Source: Brevibacterium pigmentatum (GTDB taxonomy: Bacteria > Actinomycetota > Actinomycetes > Actinomycetales > Brevibacteriaceae). Taken from it: a stretch of DNA of 64,000 bases. Where the stretch lies: the NCBI RefSeq assembly GCF_011617465.1, contig NZ_CP050153.1, positions 744,001 through 808,000 on the forward strand, given 5' to 3'. A program made the position numbers and the translations under genes. A model generated the notes under the pieces. It was not told the DNA's origin. It worked only from the letters and a program-made list of their open reading frames with translations, and ran no database searches. Shown piece after piece: positions 51,695 to 60,309 of the stretch (position 1 is the first letter of the stretch; each line of letters opens with the position of its first letter).

Positions 51695-51972
51695 CTTGGC
51701 CTCCTTGCCTTCTCTCTTCTCAACAGTGTGCGCCCAGTCACGGACGCGAGGCGACGACGTTCTCAATGAATGGGAGAGGGGCGGTTCGGCCGGCACGGTG
51801 GCACGGGTGACCATGAGGGCGGTTGGGTGAGGTCTTGATAACCATTCAATAACAGATCACAGAAGTGGTGTCTAAAAGTATCTTTAAAGTAATACAGCAG
51901 CCACACTGAAGTCATTCCCCATTTCATTTCTTTGTGACCTTGGCGCCCGTGCGCCGCAGTAGAGGAGTCATT

Positions 51973-52578
51973 GTGACGACAACCAGGACGCGTTCGCGCA
52001 AATTCAAAGCCATCCTCGCCGGTGGCATCGTCCTCGGCGTCGGCGCTGCCGTGACGCTGGCGGCCTGGACCGACGACGAATGGGCCGAAGGCGTCTTCGG
52101 CGCCGGTTCGTTCAATGTTCAGGGCAGCACGGACGGAACCACGTTCACGGACCACGAGAGCGAAGGCGGCGCCGCTGCGCTGACTTTCGACCTCAACGGC
52201 GGGGACAACATGTCACCCGGCGATACCGTGGCAGCACCCTTCGTCCTCCGTCTGGACGGCCCGACGACGTACGACGCGACCGTCGCTCTCACCTCGGCTG
52301 CAGGAGGTGGGGACAACGCCTCGGCGCTCACCTACGAGATCGTTCAGGTCGCCTCGGCGGGTGAGTGCTCGGCCGCCGCGACGGGCACCTCGGTCGTGCC
52401 GGCGGGAACAGCTTTGGACTCGATCACCGGAGCTGCCGACTTCGACCTCTCCGCGGGCGCAGGCACTGCGACCGGTGACCCGGTCAGTCTGTGCTTCAAG
52501 GTCACTGTTGGTGACAGCCTCGAACAGGGGCAGAACACCACCGCGCAGTGGCAGTTCACCGCCACCTCGGCAGACTGA
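51973..52578 (+). CDS. SipW-type signal peptide exported protein (substrate 1)
   Basis: 201 residues. The N-terminus is of the alternate, SipW-dependent type: basic RTRSRKFKAI, hydrophobic LAGGIVLGVGAAVTLAAW, then TDDEWAEGVFGAGSFNVQG, in which the conserved W-T-D and G-x-F-x-A-G-x-F follow the hydrophobic stretch. The mature part is predicted as beta-rich, acidic and low in Lys, with two cysteines that could form a disulfide. Bacillus TasA, the matrix fibre protein, has the same kind of signal. Starts with GTG after AGAGGAG. First gene of a four-gene operon. Confidence 0.8.
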   Translation: MTTTRTRSRKFKAILAGGIVLGVGAAVTLAAWTDDEWAEGVFGAGSFNVQGSTDGTTFTDHESEGGAAALTFDLNGGDNMSPGDTVAAPFVLRLDGPTTYDATVALTSAAGGGDNASALTYEIVQVASAGECSAAATGTSVVPAGTALDSITGAADFDLSAGAGTATGDPVSLCFKVTVGDSLEQGQNTTAQWQFTATSAD

Positions 52579-52595
52579 TCACGCTGAACTGATCC

Positions 52596-53312
52596 ATGCG
52601 TTTTCACCTCTCGTCTCTGCGTCGTCTCTTCTCGTCCGGGCGGGTGTGCGACGACACCCGCCCGGATGGTCGACGGCAGATTCGGCAACGGCGGGCAGCT
52701 CTGCGCAAACGGCGCATCAAGGCGCTCCTGGCCGGCGGGCTCGTCTTCGGCGTAGGTGCGACGGCCACGGTCGCCGCGTGGACAGACAGCGAAACCGCCG
52801 ACGGGTCATTCAACGCCGGCACGTTCGACATCGAACTCTCGATCGACGGCGAGTGGACCAGCACCAATGAGATGACCTTCGATACGGCTCCGATGTTTCC
52901 AGGGTCGAAGGTCTACGCTCCCGTCTTCGTGCGGACCAGTCCGGACACGACCATCGGGGGCGACCTCACCGTCAAGGGCAATGGAATCGGGTCTCCGAAC
53001 GCCATGGCGAATGCTCTGGTGTACCGGGCCGTGACCCGAACGCTCACTCCTGAGGCGGTCGGAGGGTTCACATGCGGCGCCGGAGACTTCACCGCCTCGG
53101 CGACGTACGCGTTCGGTGGGGCATCGGGCACCGTCGGGTTGAAGTCGCCGATCACCAGCGGGAATGAACCGACCCTCGAGGCGGTCGGCGGTTCGATCCA
53201 GGCCTACTGCTTCGAAGTGAGCCTCCCGAGTGATGCCTCGTCCGATGCGCAGGGTCTGGCTGCCTCGCATACGTGGACCTTCGATGTCGAATCCGTCGCG
53301 CCGGAGAACTGA
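52596..53312 (+). CDS. SipW-type signal peptide exported protein (substrate 2)
   Basis: 238 residues as drawn. The signal region (RKRRIKALLAGGLVFGVGATATVAAW, then TDSETADGSFNAGTFDIELS) is clearly paralogous to that of the previous gene. The mature domain differs: beta-rich, two cysteines, no recognised fold. The ATG at 52596 gives about 38 residues of polar, Arg-rich sequence before the signal; a later start near GTG 52644 is possible. It lies 17 bp after substrate 1 and 2 bp before the signal peptidase gene. Confidence 0.75.
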   Translation: MRFHLSSLRRLFSSGRVCDDTRPDGRRQIRQRRAALRKRRIKALLAGGLVFGVGATATVAAWTDSETADGSFNAGTFDIELSIDGEWTSTNEMTFDTAPMFPGSKVYAPVFVRTSPDTTIGGDLTVKGNGIGSPNAMANALVYRAVTRTLTPEAVGGFTCGAGDFTASATYAFGGASGTVGLKSPITSGNEPTLEAVGGSIQAYCFEVSLPSDASSDAQGLAASHTWTFDVESVAPEN

Positions 53313-53314
53313 CG

Positions 53315-54610
53315 ATGGCGGTAAAGCGGAATGTCGGTGCGCGGCTGGGCGAAGCCGTGCTCAATATCCTCGCCGTCCTCGGCGTGGTCTGCATCGTGTT
53401 CGTCATTCTCAGCTTCGTCTTCAACGTCTCGATCATCATGTTCAAGACCGGGTCGATGAGCCCGACGATCACCGCCGGATCGGCCTCACTCGTCCGCGAG
53501 ATCCCCGCCGAGGACATGGAAGTCGGTGACATCGTCACCGTCGATCGCGGTGAGAAGGTCCTGCCGGTGACTCACCGTGTCACCGAAATACGGAGCATCG
53601 ACGAATCCGCCGGTGCCGTGACCTTCGAGATGAAGGGCGACGCGAACGCAGAGAAGGATCCCGACCCGTACACCGCCGAGACGGTGCGGACGGTGATGTT
53701 CTCCGTGCCCGGGGTCGCCCCGATCCTCCAGCAGTGGCGTAATCCGTTCCTGCTCGGCGGCATCACGATCGCGGCCAGTCTCCTCGTCGTGTGGGCCTTC
53801 TGGCCGCGGCGAGAAGAAGGCGACAACCTCGCCGAGGCGGCCCGTCCTCATGCGCAGTCACCGCGGCATGCCATCGCGCTGCCTGTGGTGTTGGCTGTGG
53901 CTCTCGGAGGTCAGGTTGTGCCGGGAGCATCGATCGCCGAGGATGCCCTCACGGTAGGTGCGGACCGTGCCGTGGCCGCGTCGGTAGGGGATATTCTGCG
54001 GATGCGAGATTTCGGTGATGTCGAGAAGATGCGCAGCCTCAGCCCCGGGGCATCGGCGACATGGACGGTCGATGTGTGGGCCGATGCTCCGGAGCCGGGA
54101 GACGTGACGGTCTCGATCGGGTCGGGAGCCGGTGTCGAGGCCTTGGCGGATTCACTGACGATCGATGTGCGCGAATGCGCGATGACCGAGGCGGAAGCAC
54201 CGTGCCCAAGCGGTTCAGAACTGCTGGCACGAGGAGTGCCGCTCAGCGATTTGGAGCCCGCCGCGAACGGTGGACTCGAACTGATGGACATGGACAGCGG
54301 CGACACTCGCCGCATCGAGGTGACGGCGACGCTCGCCGCCGACGCCGACCCTCGTGCAGTTGCCGGTGCCACGGTAGGTGTGAGCGTGCTCGCCGAAGGC
54401 CTCGGCGATGAGGTGTCGACGGGGCCCGGAGATCCGGGGGAGCCGGGCGATGCTGATTCTGATGGCGGTGCTGACTCGGCTGCCGATGGTGGCGGTGAAT
54501 TGCCGTGGACCGGTATCGACGGCTGGCAGTGGATTCTTCTCGCGGCGTTCCTGCTCGTCGTCACCGGAGCTGCGATCGTGTCGCGAACCAGGAAAGCGAG
54601 GGTGTCATGA
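53315..54610 (+). CDS. SipW-type signal peptidase I fused to an LPXTG-anchored ectodomain
   Basis: 431 residues. TM1 (17-42) is followed by the ER-type signal peptidase I domain with Ser47 in KTGSMSPT, His87 in VTHRVTEI where bacterial type I enzymes have Lys, and Asp110 in KGDAN. TM2 (146-163) ends the peptidase. A basic linker leads to a second signal-like hydrophobic segment (186-203), an acidic beta-rich ectodomain of about 190 residues, then LPWTG (396-400), a final hydrophobic helix and RTRKARVS, a complete sortase sorting signal. Fusion of SipW and a sortase substrate in one chain is unusual. No sortase is encoded in the window. Confidence 0.85.
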   Translation: MAVKRNVGARLGEAVLNILAVLGVVCIVFVILSFVFNVSIIMFKTGSMSPTITAGSASLVREIPAEDMEVGDIVTVDRGEKVLPVTHRVTEIRSIDESAGAVTFEMKGDANAEKDPDPYTAETVRTVMFSVPGVAPILQQWRNPFLLGGITIAASLLVVWAFWPRREEGDNLAEAARPHAQSPRHAIALPVVLAVALGGQVVPGASIAEDALTVGADRAVAASVGDILRMRDFGDVEKMRSLSPGASATWTVDVWADAPEPGDVTVSIGSGAGVEALADSLTIDVRECAMTEAEAPCPSGSELLARGVPLSDLEPAANGGLELMDMDSGDTRRIEVTATLAADADPRAVAGATVGVSVLAEGLGDEVSTGPGDPGEPGDADSDGGADSAADGGGELPWTGIDGWQWILLAAFLLVVTGAAIVSRTRKARVS

Positions 54611-55155
54611 CGGGCAGAGCCTCATCGCGATTCTCGTGGAAGAAGGCCCGGCTGTTCCTCGCAGTCGTCGCATTGCTCGCCCTCGTCGCCGGCCCAGCCG
54701 CGGTCAACGGCACACTTGCCGGGTGGAATGACACAAAGGAGAGCCACGGGGAACTGATCGCAGCGAAGGTTCCTGCGCCCGGACTGACCCAAGACTGCCA
54801 ATTCCGTCCCGGCCTGCTCGGCCTGGGTGCTCGCGTCCGGATCTTCTGGAAGCTGCCCGACGGCTATCAGCTCGACGACATCGTCGTGAAAGCGTCGACG
54901 AGCGGACTCGGATCGGTACTGGCTCCGTTGACCGGGTTCAGCTTGAGCGGGAACTCCACGGCGAATGGCGACGGCACCTATACGACGGACGTGCCTACCA
55001 ACCTCTTAGGCGGACTGCTGGGTCTGGGGAGTGAGCTGGAGATCGCCTTCGTCGTCGAACACGAGAGCGGTTGGCAGTCGGAGACCGCCGCTGTGGCGAG
55101 CAATGCAGGCCTGCTGGCGGGAATCGGCGGCAACTGCCGTAACCTCACTTCCTGA
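54607..55155 (+). CDS. SipW-type signal peptide exported protein (substrate 3)
   Basis: 182 residues, starting with the ATG that overlaps the peptidase stop (ATGA). The signal WKKARLFLAVVALLALVAGPAAVNGTLAGW, then NDTKESHGELIAAKV, again shows the Ala-x-Trp-x-Asp arrangement of SipW substrates. Two cysteines (CQF and NCRNLTS) bracket the mature domain and could close it by a disulfide. The fold is not recognised. As the last gene in the operon it completes a set of three candidate substrates for one dedicated peptidase. Confidence 0.75.
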   Translation: MTGRASSRFSWKKARLFLAVVALLALVAGPAAVNGTLAGWNDTKESHGELIAAKVPAPGLTQDCQFRPGLLGLGARVRIFWKLPDGYQLDDIVVKASTSGLGSVLAPLTGFSLSGNSTANGDGTYTTDVPTNLLGGLLGLGSELEIAFVVEHESGWQSETAAVASNAGLLAGIGGNCRNLTS

Positions 55156-55245
55156 CCCACTCCGGTTGACTCGCTCGCGATTGTTGAGCAAAATAGGCCA
55201 CTGTTGTGTTCGTCCGCGAACCTGCCGTGTACAGAAAGCAGCTCA

Positions 55246-56301
55246 ATGATCATCACCGGACTCGTCGTCGGCCTCGTCCTCGGATTCGTCTTCCAGCGGG
55301 GACGTTTCTGCGTGACCGGAGCCTTCCGCGACCTCACCCTGACAGGGAACACGCGGTGGTTCTCCGCCCTCATCGTGCTCATCGCCGTGCATTCCATCGG
55401 CCTGTTCCTGCTCAACAACTTCGGAGTCATCACCCTCGAGGCGACGCCGTTCCCATGGCTGGCCTCGATCGTCGGCGGACTGATCTTCGGCTGGGCCATG
55501 GTCTACGCCGGAGGCTGCGCGACGGGCACCTACTACCGTGCCGGTGAGGGACTCGTCGGCAGTTGGTTCGCCCTCATCTTCTACGCGCTCTTCTCCGCTG
55601 TCATGAAGCTCGGCCCGCTCGCCGGCTTCACCGAAGGCATTCGCGGGATCACCCTGGACAACGGCAGTCTGCAGGCGAGCACCGGCATCAGCCCCTGGGT
55701 CTTCGTCGCCGTCATCTCCGCCGTGGCGATTTGGCTGACCGTCCACCACAAGCGGAAACTCAAGGCCCCGATGGCCACCCTGCCGCCTCGCAAAACCGGT
55801 CTGGCGCACCTGCTCACCGAGAAGCGCTGGAACCCCTTCGCCACGGCCGTGGTCATCGGCATCATCGCCACGATCGCCTGGCCGCTGTCGGCCGCTACGG
55901 GCCGCAACTCCGGTCTGGGTATCACCACCCCCTCGGCGAACCTCGCCGGATACCTCACCACGGGTGACACGCAGCTCATCGACTGGGGCGTCATGCTCGT
56001 CATCGGCATCCTCGTCGGTTCCTTCATCGCCGCCAAGGCCTCCGGTGAGTTCCGGGTGCGCGTGCCAGACAAGGGCACGATCATCAAGTCGATCATCGGC
56101 GGCATCGGCATGGGCGTCGGCGCGGCCATCGCCGGCGGCTGCACCGTCGGCAACGCGATGGTCTCGACCGCGCAGTTCGAATACCAGGGCTGGGTGTCGA
56201 TGGTCTTCATGATCGTCGGCTCCGGAATCGCCGCCAAGGTCTCCATCAAACCGAAGAAGTCGCAGGCCACAGCGCCCGCGGCGGAAAGCAGGACCGTATG
56301 A
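55246..56301 (+). CDS. tsuA: YeeE/YedE-family thiosulfate transporter (TsuA-like)
   Basis: 351 residues, nine or more membrane helices arranged as two repeats. The cysteine motifs that relay thiosulfate in TsuA are present: GRFCVTGAFRD near the N-terminus, GGCATGTYYRAGEG in the first repeat and GGCTVGNAM in the second. It should take up thiosulfate as a sulfur source. The downstream TusA-like gene overlaps by ATGA, the usual TsuA-TsuB pairing. No good ribosome binding site is seen before the ATG. Confidence 0.88.
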   Translation: MIITGLVVGLVLGFVFQRGRFCVTGAFRDLTLTGNTRWFSALIVLIAVHSIGLFLLNNFGVITLEATPFPWLASIVGGLIFGWAMVYAGGCATGTYYRAGEGLVGSWFALIFYALFSAVMKLGPLAGFTEGIRGITLDNGSLQASTGISPWVFVAVISAVAIWLTVHHKRKLKAPMATLPPRKTGLAHLLTEKRWNPFATAVVIGIIATIAWPLSAATGRNSGLGITTPSANLAGYLTTGDTQLIDWGVMLVIGILVGSFIAAKASGEFRVRVPDKGTIIKSIIGGIGMGVGAAIAGGCTVGNAMVSTAQFEYQGWVSMVFMIVGSGIAAKVSIKPKKSQATAPAAESRTV

Positions 56302-56522
56302 AGCAAGTACTCGAAACCGACGGCCAGGTCTGCCCCTTCCCCCTCGTCGAAGCCAAGGACGCGATGACCGGACTGGAAGCCGGTGACGAACTCGTCATCA
56401 ACTTCGACTGCACCCAGGCCACCGAGGCGATCCCGCAGTGGGCCGCCGAGAACGGCTACCCCGTCACCCACTTCGACCGGGTCACCGACGCCAGCTGGAC
56501 CATCACCGTCCAGAAGGCCTGA
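56298..56522 (+). CDS. TusA-like sulfur carrier (TsuB)
   Basis: 74 residues. VCPFPLVEAKDAM holds the CPxP motif with the reactive Cys12 of the TusA/SirA/YeeD family. In the Tsu system the small partner accepts or processes thiosulfate at the inner face of TsuA. The gene is coupled to tsuA by ATGA and ends before a strong hairpin, making a two-gene operon. Confidence 0.9.
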   Translation: MKQVLETDGQVCPFPLVEAKDAMTGLEAGDELVINFDCTQATEAIPQWAAENGYPVTHFDRVTDASWTITVQKA

Positions 56523-56540
56523 ATCGCAGGAGATGCCAAC

Positions 56541-56582
56541 CACATCGGCCGGCGCAGCTGCAAAGCTGCGCCGGCCGATGTG
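56541..56582 (+). terminator. perfect 19-bp hairpin with GCAA loop after the Tsu operon
   Basis: CACATCGGCCGGCGCAGCT (56541-56559), loop GCAA, then the exact complement to 56582. GCAA is a stable GNRA tetraloop. No poly-U tail follows. Confidence 0.75.
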
Positions 56583-56601
56583 CATTGTCAGTGCCGATGT
56601 C

Positions 56602-56607
56602 TAGACT
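56602..56607 (+). promoter_or_regulatory. -10 element, probable leaderless macrodomain gene start
   Basis: TAGACT is 6 nt before the ATG at 56614 with no Shine-Dalgarno. Confidence 0.5.
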
Positions 56608-56613
56608 CGAGGC

Positions 56614-57147
56614 ATGAAGATCACGGTTCTCGAAGGCGATATCACCGAGGTGGCCGTCGACGCGATCGTCAACGCCGCGAATTCGTCGCTGCTCGGTGGC
56701 GGCGGAGTCGACGGAGCCATCCACCGCGCGGCCGGTCCCGCGCTCCTCGAAGCCTGCCGCGAGGTCAGGCGGACCACCCATGTGCGCGGTCTGCCGCCGG
56801 GTCAGGCCGTGGCCACCTCGGCGGGGAATCTGCCTGCCCGCTGGGTCATCCACACGGTCGGACCGAATCGGAACGCGGGGGAGGCCGACCCGGAGATCCT
56901 CGAGTCCTGTTTCGAGTCGAGTCTCAACCTCGCCGAGGAGGTCGGAGCCTCCTCGATCGCGTTCCCCGCCATCGGCGGCGGAGTCTACGGCTGGTCGCCC
57001 AGAGATGTCGCCGAGGCGGCTCACTCCGTCATCGTCGACGGACGATCGCGCGGGCGCTGGGAATCGATCGACGACGTCCAGTTCGTTCTCTTCAGCGATC
57101 AGATGACCAGCTTGTTCTGCCAGGTCTTCGACCACGATCAGTGGTGA
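56614..57147 (+). CDS. macrodomain protein, MacroD-type ADP-ribose deacetylase
   Basis: 177 residues. EGDITEVAVDAIVNAANSSLLGGGGVDGAIHRAAG is the diagnostic ADP-ribose-binding block of MacroD enzymes (Asn-Ala-Ala-Asn and the Gly-rich catalytic loop with Asp), and FPAIGGGVYGWSP is the second phosphate loop. Members remove O-acetyl-ADP-ribose or mono-ADP-ribose from proteins. It is followed 4 bp later by a VOC gene on the same strand; no sirtuin or ADP-ribosyltransferase is near. Confidence 0.92.
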   Translation: MKITVLEGDITEVAVDAIVNAANSSLLGGGGVDGAIHRAAGPALLEACREVRRTTHVRGLPPGQAVATSAGNLPARWVIHTVGPNRNAGEADPEILESCFESSLNLAEEVGASSIAFPAIGGGVYGWSPRDVAEAAHSVIVDGRSRGRWESIDDVQFVLFSDQMTSLFCQVFDHDQW

Positions 57148-57151
57148 GGTC

Positions 57152-57505
57152 ATGAAGGTCAACAGGGTCATTCCGGATATCGCGGTCGACGACCTCGACG
57201 CGGCGCGGGAGTTCTATGCAGGCTTCCTCGGGCTGAGCAGCGAGGAATTCAATCTCGGGTGGGTCGCACGCTTCACCTCACCGGGCACCGGTGCCAGCGT
57301 GCAGGTGCTCACCGACGATGAGACCGGGCAGACGAATCCCGTGGCTTCGGTGCTCGTCGAGGACGTCGACATTGCCTTTGCCGAAGCCCAGCAGCAGGGC
57401 ATCGAGATCGTCCACCCGCTCACCCACGAGGAATGGGGAGTACGGCGGTTCTTCGTCCGCGCACCCGACGGCAACGTGTTCAATATCGTCGCGCATCCGG
57501 AGTGA
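57152..57505 (+). CDS. VOC-superfamily protein (glyoxalase-like)
   Basis: 117 residues: VIPDIAVDDLDAAREFYAGFLGL opens the first beta-alpha-beta unit, VASVLVEDVDIAFAEAQQQGIEIVHPLTHEEWGVRRFFVRAPDGNVFNIVAHPE closes the second in the typical manner, here with Glu near the metal position. The reaction is unknown. GGTGAGG precedes the ATG. It is co-transcribed with the macrodomain gene. Confidence 0.85.
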   Translation: MKVNRVIPDIAVDDLDAAREFYAGFLGLSSEEFNLGWVARFTSPGTGASVQVLTDDETGQTNPVASVLVEDVDIAFAEAQQQGIEIVHPLTHEEWGVRRFFVRAPDGNVFNIVAHPE

Positions 57506-57514
57506 ACCCACGCG

Positions 57515-57534
57515 GGGCAGTGTTCACGCTGCCC
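57515..57534. terminator. short hairpin between convergent genes
   Basis: GGGCAG-N8-CTGCCC overlaps the end of the opposite-strand membrane protein gene. Confidence 0.45.
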
Positions 57535-57775
57535 TGTGCCGCACTCTGTGTACGACCACCAGCGCCAGTGCGCTGACGGCACACCCGGCGGCGATGAGCA
57601 GCGGAATTCCGGAGACGGCGGCCTCAACGACATATTCGGGGCCGGTCTGCAGAACCGGACCGACGATCTTGACGAGGAGGAAACCGAGGACGCCGATGAA
57701 GAGGAACAGCGCCGCCCTCTTGCCGAGAACCACCGCCAGGGGCTTCGGATACTGATAGGTCTGTGTCGTGCTCAT
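57524..57775 (-). CDS. small two-helix membrane protein, unknown function
   Basis: 83 residues with two hydrophobic segments (about 21-41 and 53-73) and basic ends (GKRAALF, HRVRHRAA) suggesting both termini face the cytosol. AGGTGATCG lies before the ATG. I do not recognise the family. It stands alone between the macrodomain pair and the two-component system. Confidence 0.6.
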   Translation of the reverse strand: MSTTQTYQYPKPLAVVLGKRAALFLFIGVLGFLLVKIVGPVLQTGPEYVVEAAVSGIPLLIAAGCAVSALALVVVHRVRHRAA

Positions 57776-57896
57776 GGTCGATCACCTGATGTTTTCGTCC
57801 ACGGTCCAAACCATTTGGGCTGTGCCTGCCACGCTACGCCTGCAAGCAGAGTGTGCACTGGGGGATCTGAGGACGTTCGATGGGAGCAGCCGACGA

Positions 57897-58577
57897 TCAC
57901 CCGCGTGAAGCACCGCCCGGCCGAACCAGCCCCGTCTCATAGGCGAGCACGATCAGCGCAGCGCGGTCCCGGGCATCGAGACGAGTGAGCAGACGACTGA
58001 CATAGGTGCGAGCCGTGGCGGGGCTGAGGAAGAGTTCGGCAGCGATCTCGTCATTGGTCAGCCCGCGCCCGATTCCGCTGAGGACCTCGACCTCCCGTTC
58101 AGTCAGCTGATCGAGCCCACGCCCGTCCGGATCGGGTGAATGTCCCTCCGCGACGACCCGCATGACCGCGGCGGTGACAGATGGAGACAACAGGGCATCA
58201 CCGGCGGCTACCGTGCGGATCGCAGCGCGCAGATCGTCGGGAGAGACGTCCTTGAGCAGGTAGCCTGCAGCACCGGCGCGGATGGCGGCGAAGACGTTCT
58301 CGTCCTCGTCGAAGGTGGTGAGAATGAGCACCCTGACCCCGTTCAACGCGCCATCGTCGACGATGGCGCGCGTCGCCTCGATCCCGTCCATCACGGGCAT
58401 GCGGATATCCATGAGCACGACATCGGGGCGCAGCTCCCGCACATGCGACAGCCCTGACCTCCCGTCCGCCGCCTCGGCGATGACCGAAATGTCTCCGTCG
58501 CGTTCGGCCAGAGGTCGCAGACCCGCTCGGACCAGCTCCTGATCGTCGACGATGACGACGCGAGTCGTCTCGGTCAT
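57897..58577 (-). CDS. NarL/LuxR-type response regulator
   Basis: 226 residues: receiver domain (1-120) with acidic pocket Asp11/Asp12, phospho-acceptor Asp57 (VVLMDIRMP) and the Thr/Lys switch (LILTTF, YLLKD), then a LuxR helix-turn-helix (about 155-215: LTEREVEVLSGIGRGLTNDEIAAELFLSPATARTYVSRLLTRL). It overlaps the sensor kinase gene by 4 bp, so the pair is coupled. Targets are unknown; the divergent membrane protein and multicopper oxidase genes are nearby candidates. Confidence 0.93.
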   Translation of the reverse strand: MTETTRVVIVDDQELVRAGLRPLAERDGDISVIAEAADGRSGLSHVRELRPDVVLMDIRMPVMDGIEATRAIVDDGALNGVRVLILTTFDEDENVFAAIRAGAAGYLLKDVSPDDLRAAIRTVAAGDALLSPSVTAAVMRVVAEGHSPDPDGRGLDQLTEREVEVLSGIGRGLTNDEIAAELFLSPATARTYVSRLLTRLDARDRAALIVLAYETGLVRPGGASRG

Positions 58578-59752
58578 TCGTTCTCCTCAACCTCGATCGG
58601 CAGATGCGCGATCACTTCAAATCCTTCACCGTTCGGTCCAGCACCGAGGCGACCCCCGAGCAGTCCCGCCCGTTCCGACATCCCGCGGATGCCGGCACCG
58701 GCGGCCGTGTCCGCGGCCCCGCCGTGACCGTCGTCGTGGATGCGCACGATGAGCTCGTCGCCGTGCACCTGCCCGGAGATGCGGGCTGCGCTCGCCTCGG
58801 AATGGCGGAGCACGTTCGTCACCGACTCCTGGACGATCCGAAATGCCGCCGCATCGACGGCTCGCGGCAGCCGTGCCGGATCGACATCGAGGTCGACCGT
58901 GACGTCGAGGCCGGCGGCTCGGGCCGACTCGATGACGGAGGAGATCGAAGCAAACCCCAGCGCCGAGGCAGGTCCCAGGGCGGTCGCACCCGCGGACTCC
59001 TCGCGGAGGACCTTGACCGTGCGACGCAGTTCCCGCAGTGCCTCCGAGGCGGCACCGCGCACCCGTTCGAGTGCGGCCGCGCGGTCGTCCGGGTCCACGG
59101 CCTCGGCCGCCACTGAGGTGTGCAGGGAAGCCACGGACAGGGTATGGCCGATCGTGTCGTGGAGGTCGCGGGCGATGCGCACTCGTTCGGAGTGCATCCG
59201 CGCCTCGGCGGCTCGGGACTCCTCGGCAGTGGTGAGGGCGGCGATGCGCGCCGACTGCGTACGGGTCTCCCGGACCAAACGGACCACGGACCCCAGGGCG
59301 ATCGCGGCGGCTGCCAGGGCAAGTTCGGTGACGAAGCCGTACCCGGTCAGTTGGGCGCGCGGATCGAGGTCATCGAACCGGTAGAACGTCGACACGGCAA
59401 TCAAGACCGCAGCACCGAGCACCGCCAACGAGGTGCGCCGCAGCTCGGCAGTCGAGTAGAGGGCACCGACCGCGGGCAGGACCATGCCGATCGGCGGCAG
59501 ATTCAGAGCGTAGTAGGCGAAGATCCCGAACACGGTCACGGCCAGAACGGTCAGCGGCAGACGGCGACGCAGGAGCATCAGGGCACCGAAACCGATCGCC
59601 CAGGCGACGCCGGGCAGCGGGGAGGACTCGGCATCGGCGGCGATGACCAGCGAGATCACCAGGGTCACCGCAACAGCCAGGGAGGCATCGGTCAGCCACG
59701 GTTCGAGGCGCTCGCGCTCCTCACCCGTCTCACTCACATCTGCCGAACCCAT
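58574..59752 (-). CDS. NarL-class sensor histidine kinase
   Basis: 392 residues. Four to five membrane helices (about 22-155) without a large extracellular domain, then the HisKA_3 dimerisation domain with His198 in ARDLHDTIGHTLS and a HATPase_c domain ending with HDDGHGG and GIRGMSERAGLLGG. Such kinases without an external sensor sense membrane or intramembrane signals. A -10 element lies six bases before the ATG. With the overlapping regulator gene it makes a complete two-component system. Confidence 0.92.
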   Translation of the reverse strand: MGSADVSETGEERERLEPWLTDASLAVAVTLVISLVIAADAESSPLPGVAWAIGFGALMLLRRRLPLTVLAVTVFGIFAYYALNLPPIGMVLPAVGALYSTAELRRTSLAVLGAAVLIAVSTFYRFDDLDPRAQLTGYGFVTELALAAAAIALGSVVRLVRETRTQSARIAALTTAEESRAAEARMHSERVRIARDLHDTIGHTLSVASLHTSVAAEAVDPDDRAAALERVRGAASEALRELRRTVKVLREESAGATALGPASALGFASISSVIESARAAGLDVTVDLDVDPARLPRAVDAAAFRIVQESVTNVLRHSEASAARISGQVHGDELIVRIHDDGHGGAADTAAGAGIRGMSERAGLLGGRLGAGPNGEGFEVIAHLPIEVEENE

Positions 59753-59758
59753 AGTCCA

Positions 59759-59764
59759 AGACTA
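59759..59764 (-). promoter_or_regulatory. -10 element, probable leaderless kinase gene start
   Basis: TAGTCT on the minus strand is 6 nt before the ATG at 59752. Confidence 0.5.
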
Positions 59765-59904
59765 CGGAGCAAACGCGTCCGCCGCAGTCGTTCGGCGTCG
59801 ATCGGGCAATCGCCTCCAGGCGATTCGAGCCTCGCCTCGGGGCGGGAGGAACTGACGCCTCAGCGTCGATGTGGCAGATCCGGCCGGCCGGAAGAGTGGG
59901 GGAC

Positions 59905-60309
59905 ATGAATACGACAACACATTCGAAACGTCCCCTGTCCTGGCCGCTCATCGTCGGTCTGTCCTCTCTGGCGCTGCTGTGGCCGCTGACCGGACTGTGG
60001 CCCATCCTCGGTGACGGTGCCGTCCGCGCCCTCACTCTGCTCGGTCTCACCGGAGCGGTGTGGATCGGGACCGTCGGCTTCGCCCGCGTCGCTCGGCCCG
60101 TACTCACCCTGACGATCTGCGGCGCGGCGCACGGCTTCCTCACCCTCGCATTCGGCGGACTGCTCGCCGGGACCGAGCTGATCAGCAGCGGGCTGGCGGT
60201 GTTCATGGCACTCATCCCGAGCCTCGGAATGGGCGCCGGGATCGGCGCCCTCACCGGACTGGCAGCCTACGGAATCCAGGCGATGCTCGGGAAGCGGGAG
60301 CAACGATGA
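59905..60309 (+). CDS. four-helix membrane protein preceding the multicopper oxidase
   Basis: 134 residues with four hydrophobic segments (about 12-34, 43-60, 66-88 and 92-120, the last Gly-rich). No cysteine or histidine cluster is found, only one Cys in LTICGAAHG. GTGGGGG precedes the ATG at 59905. Its stop overlaps the oxidase start (ATGA), so it is probably made together with it. I do not recognise the family; a role in membrane anchoring or copper handling is speculation. Confidence 0.7.
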   Translation: MNTTTHSKRPLSWPLIVGLSSLALLWPLTGLWPILGDGAVRALTLLGLTGAVWIGTVGFARVARPVLTLTICGAAHGFLTLAFGGLLAGTELISSGLAVFMALIPSLGMGAGIGALTGLAAYGIQAMLGKREQR

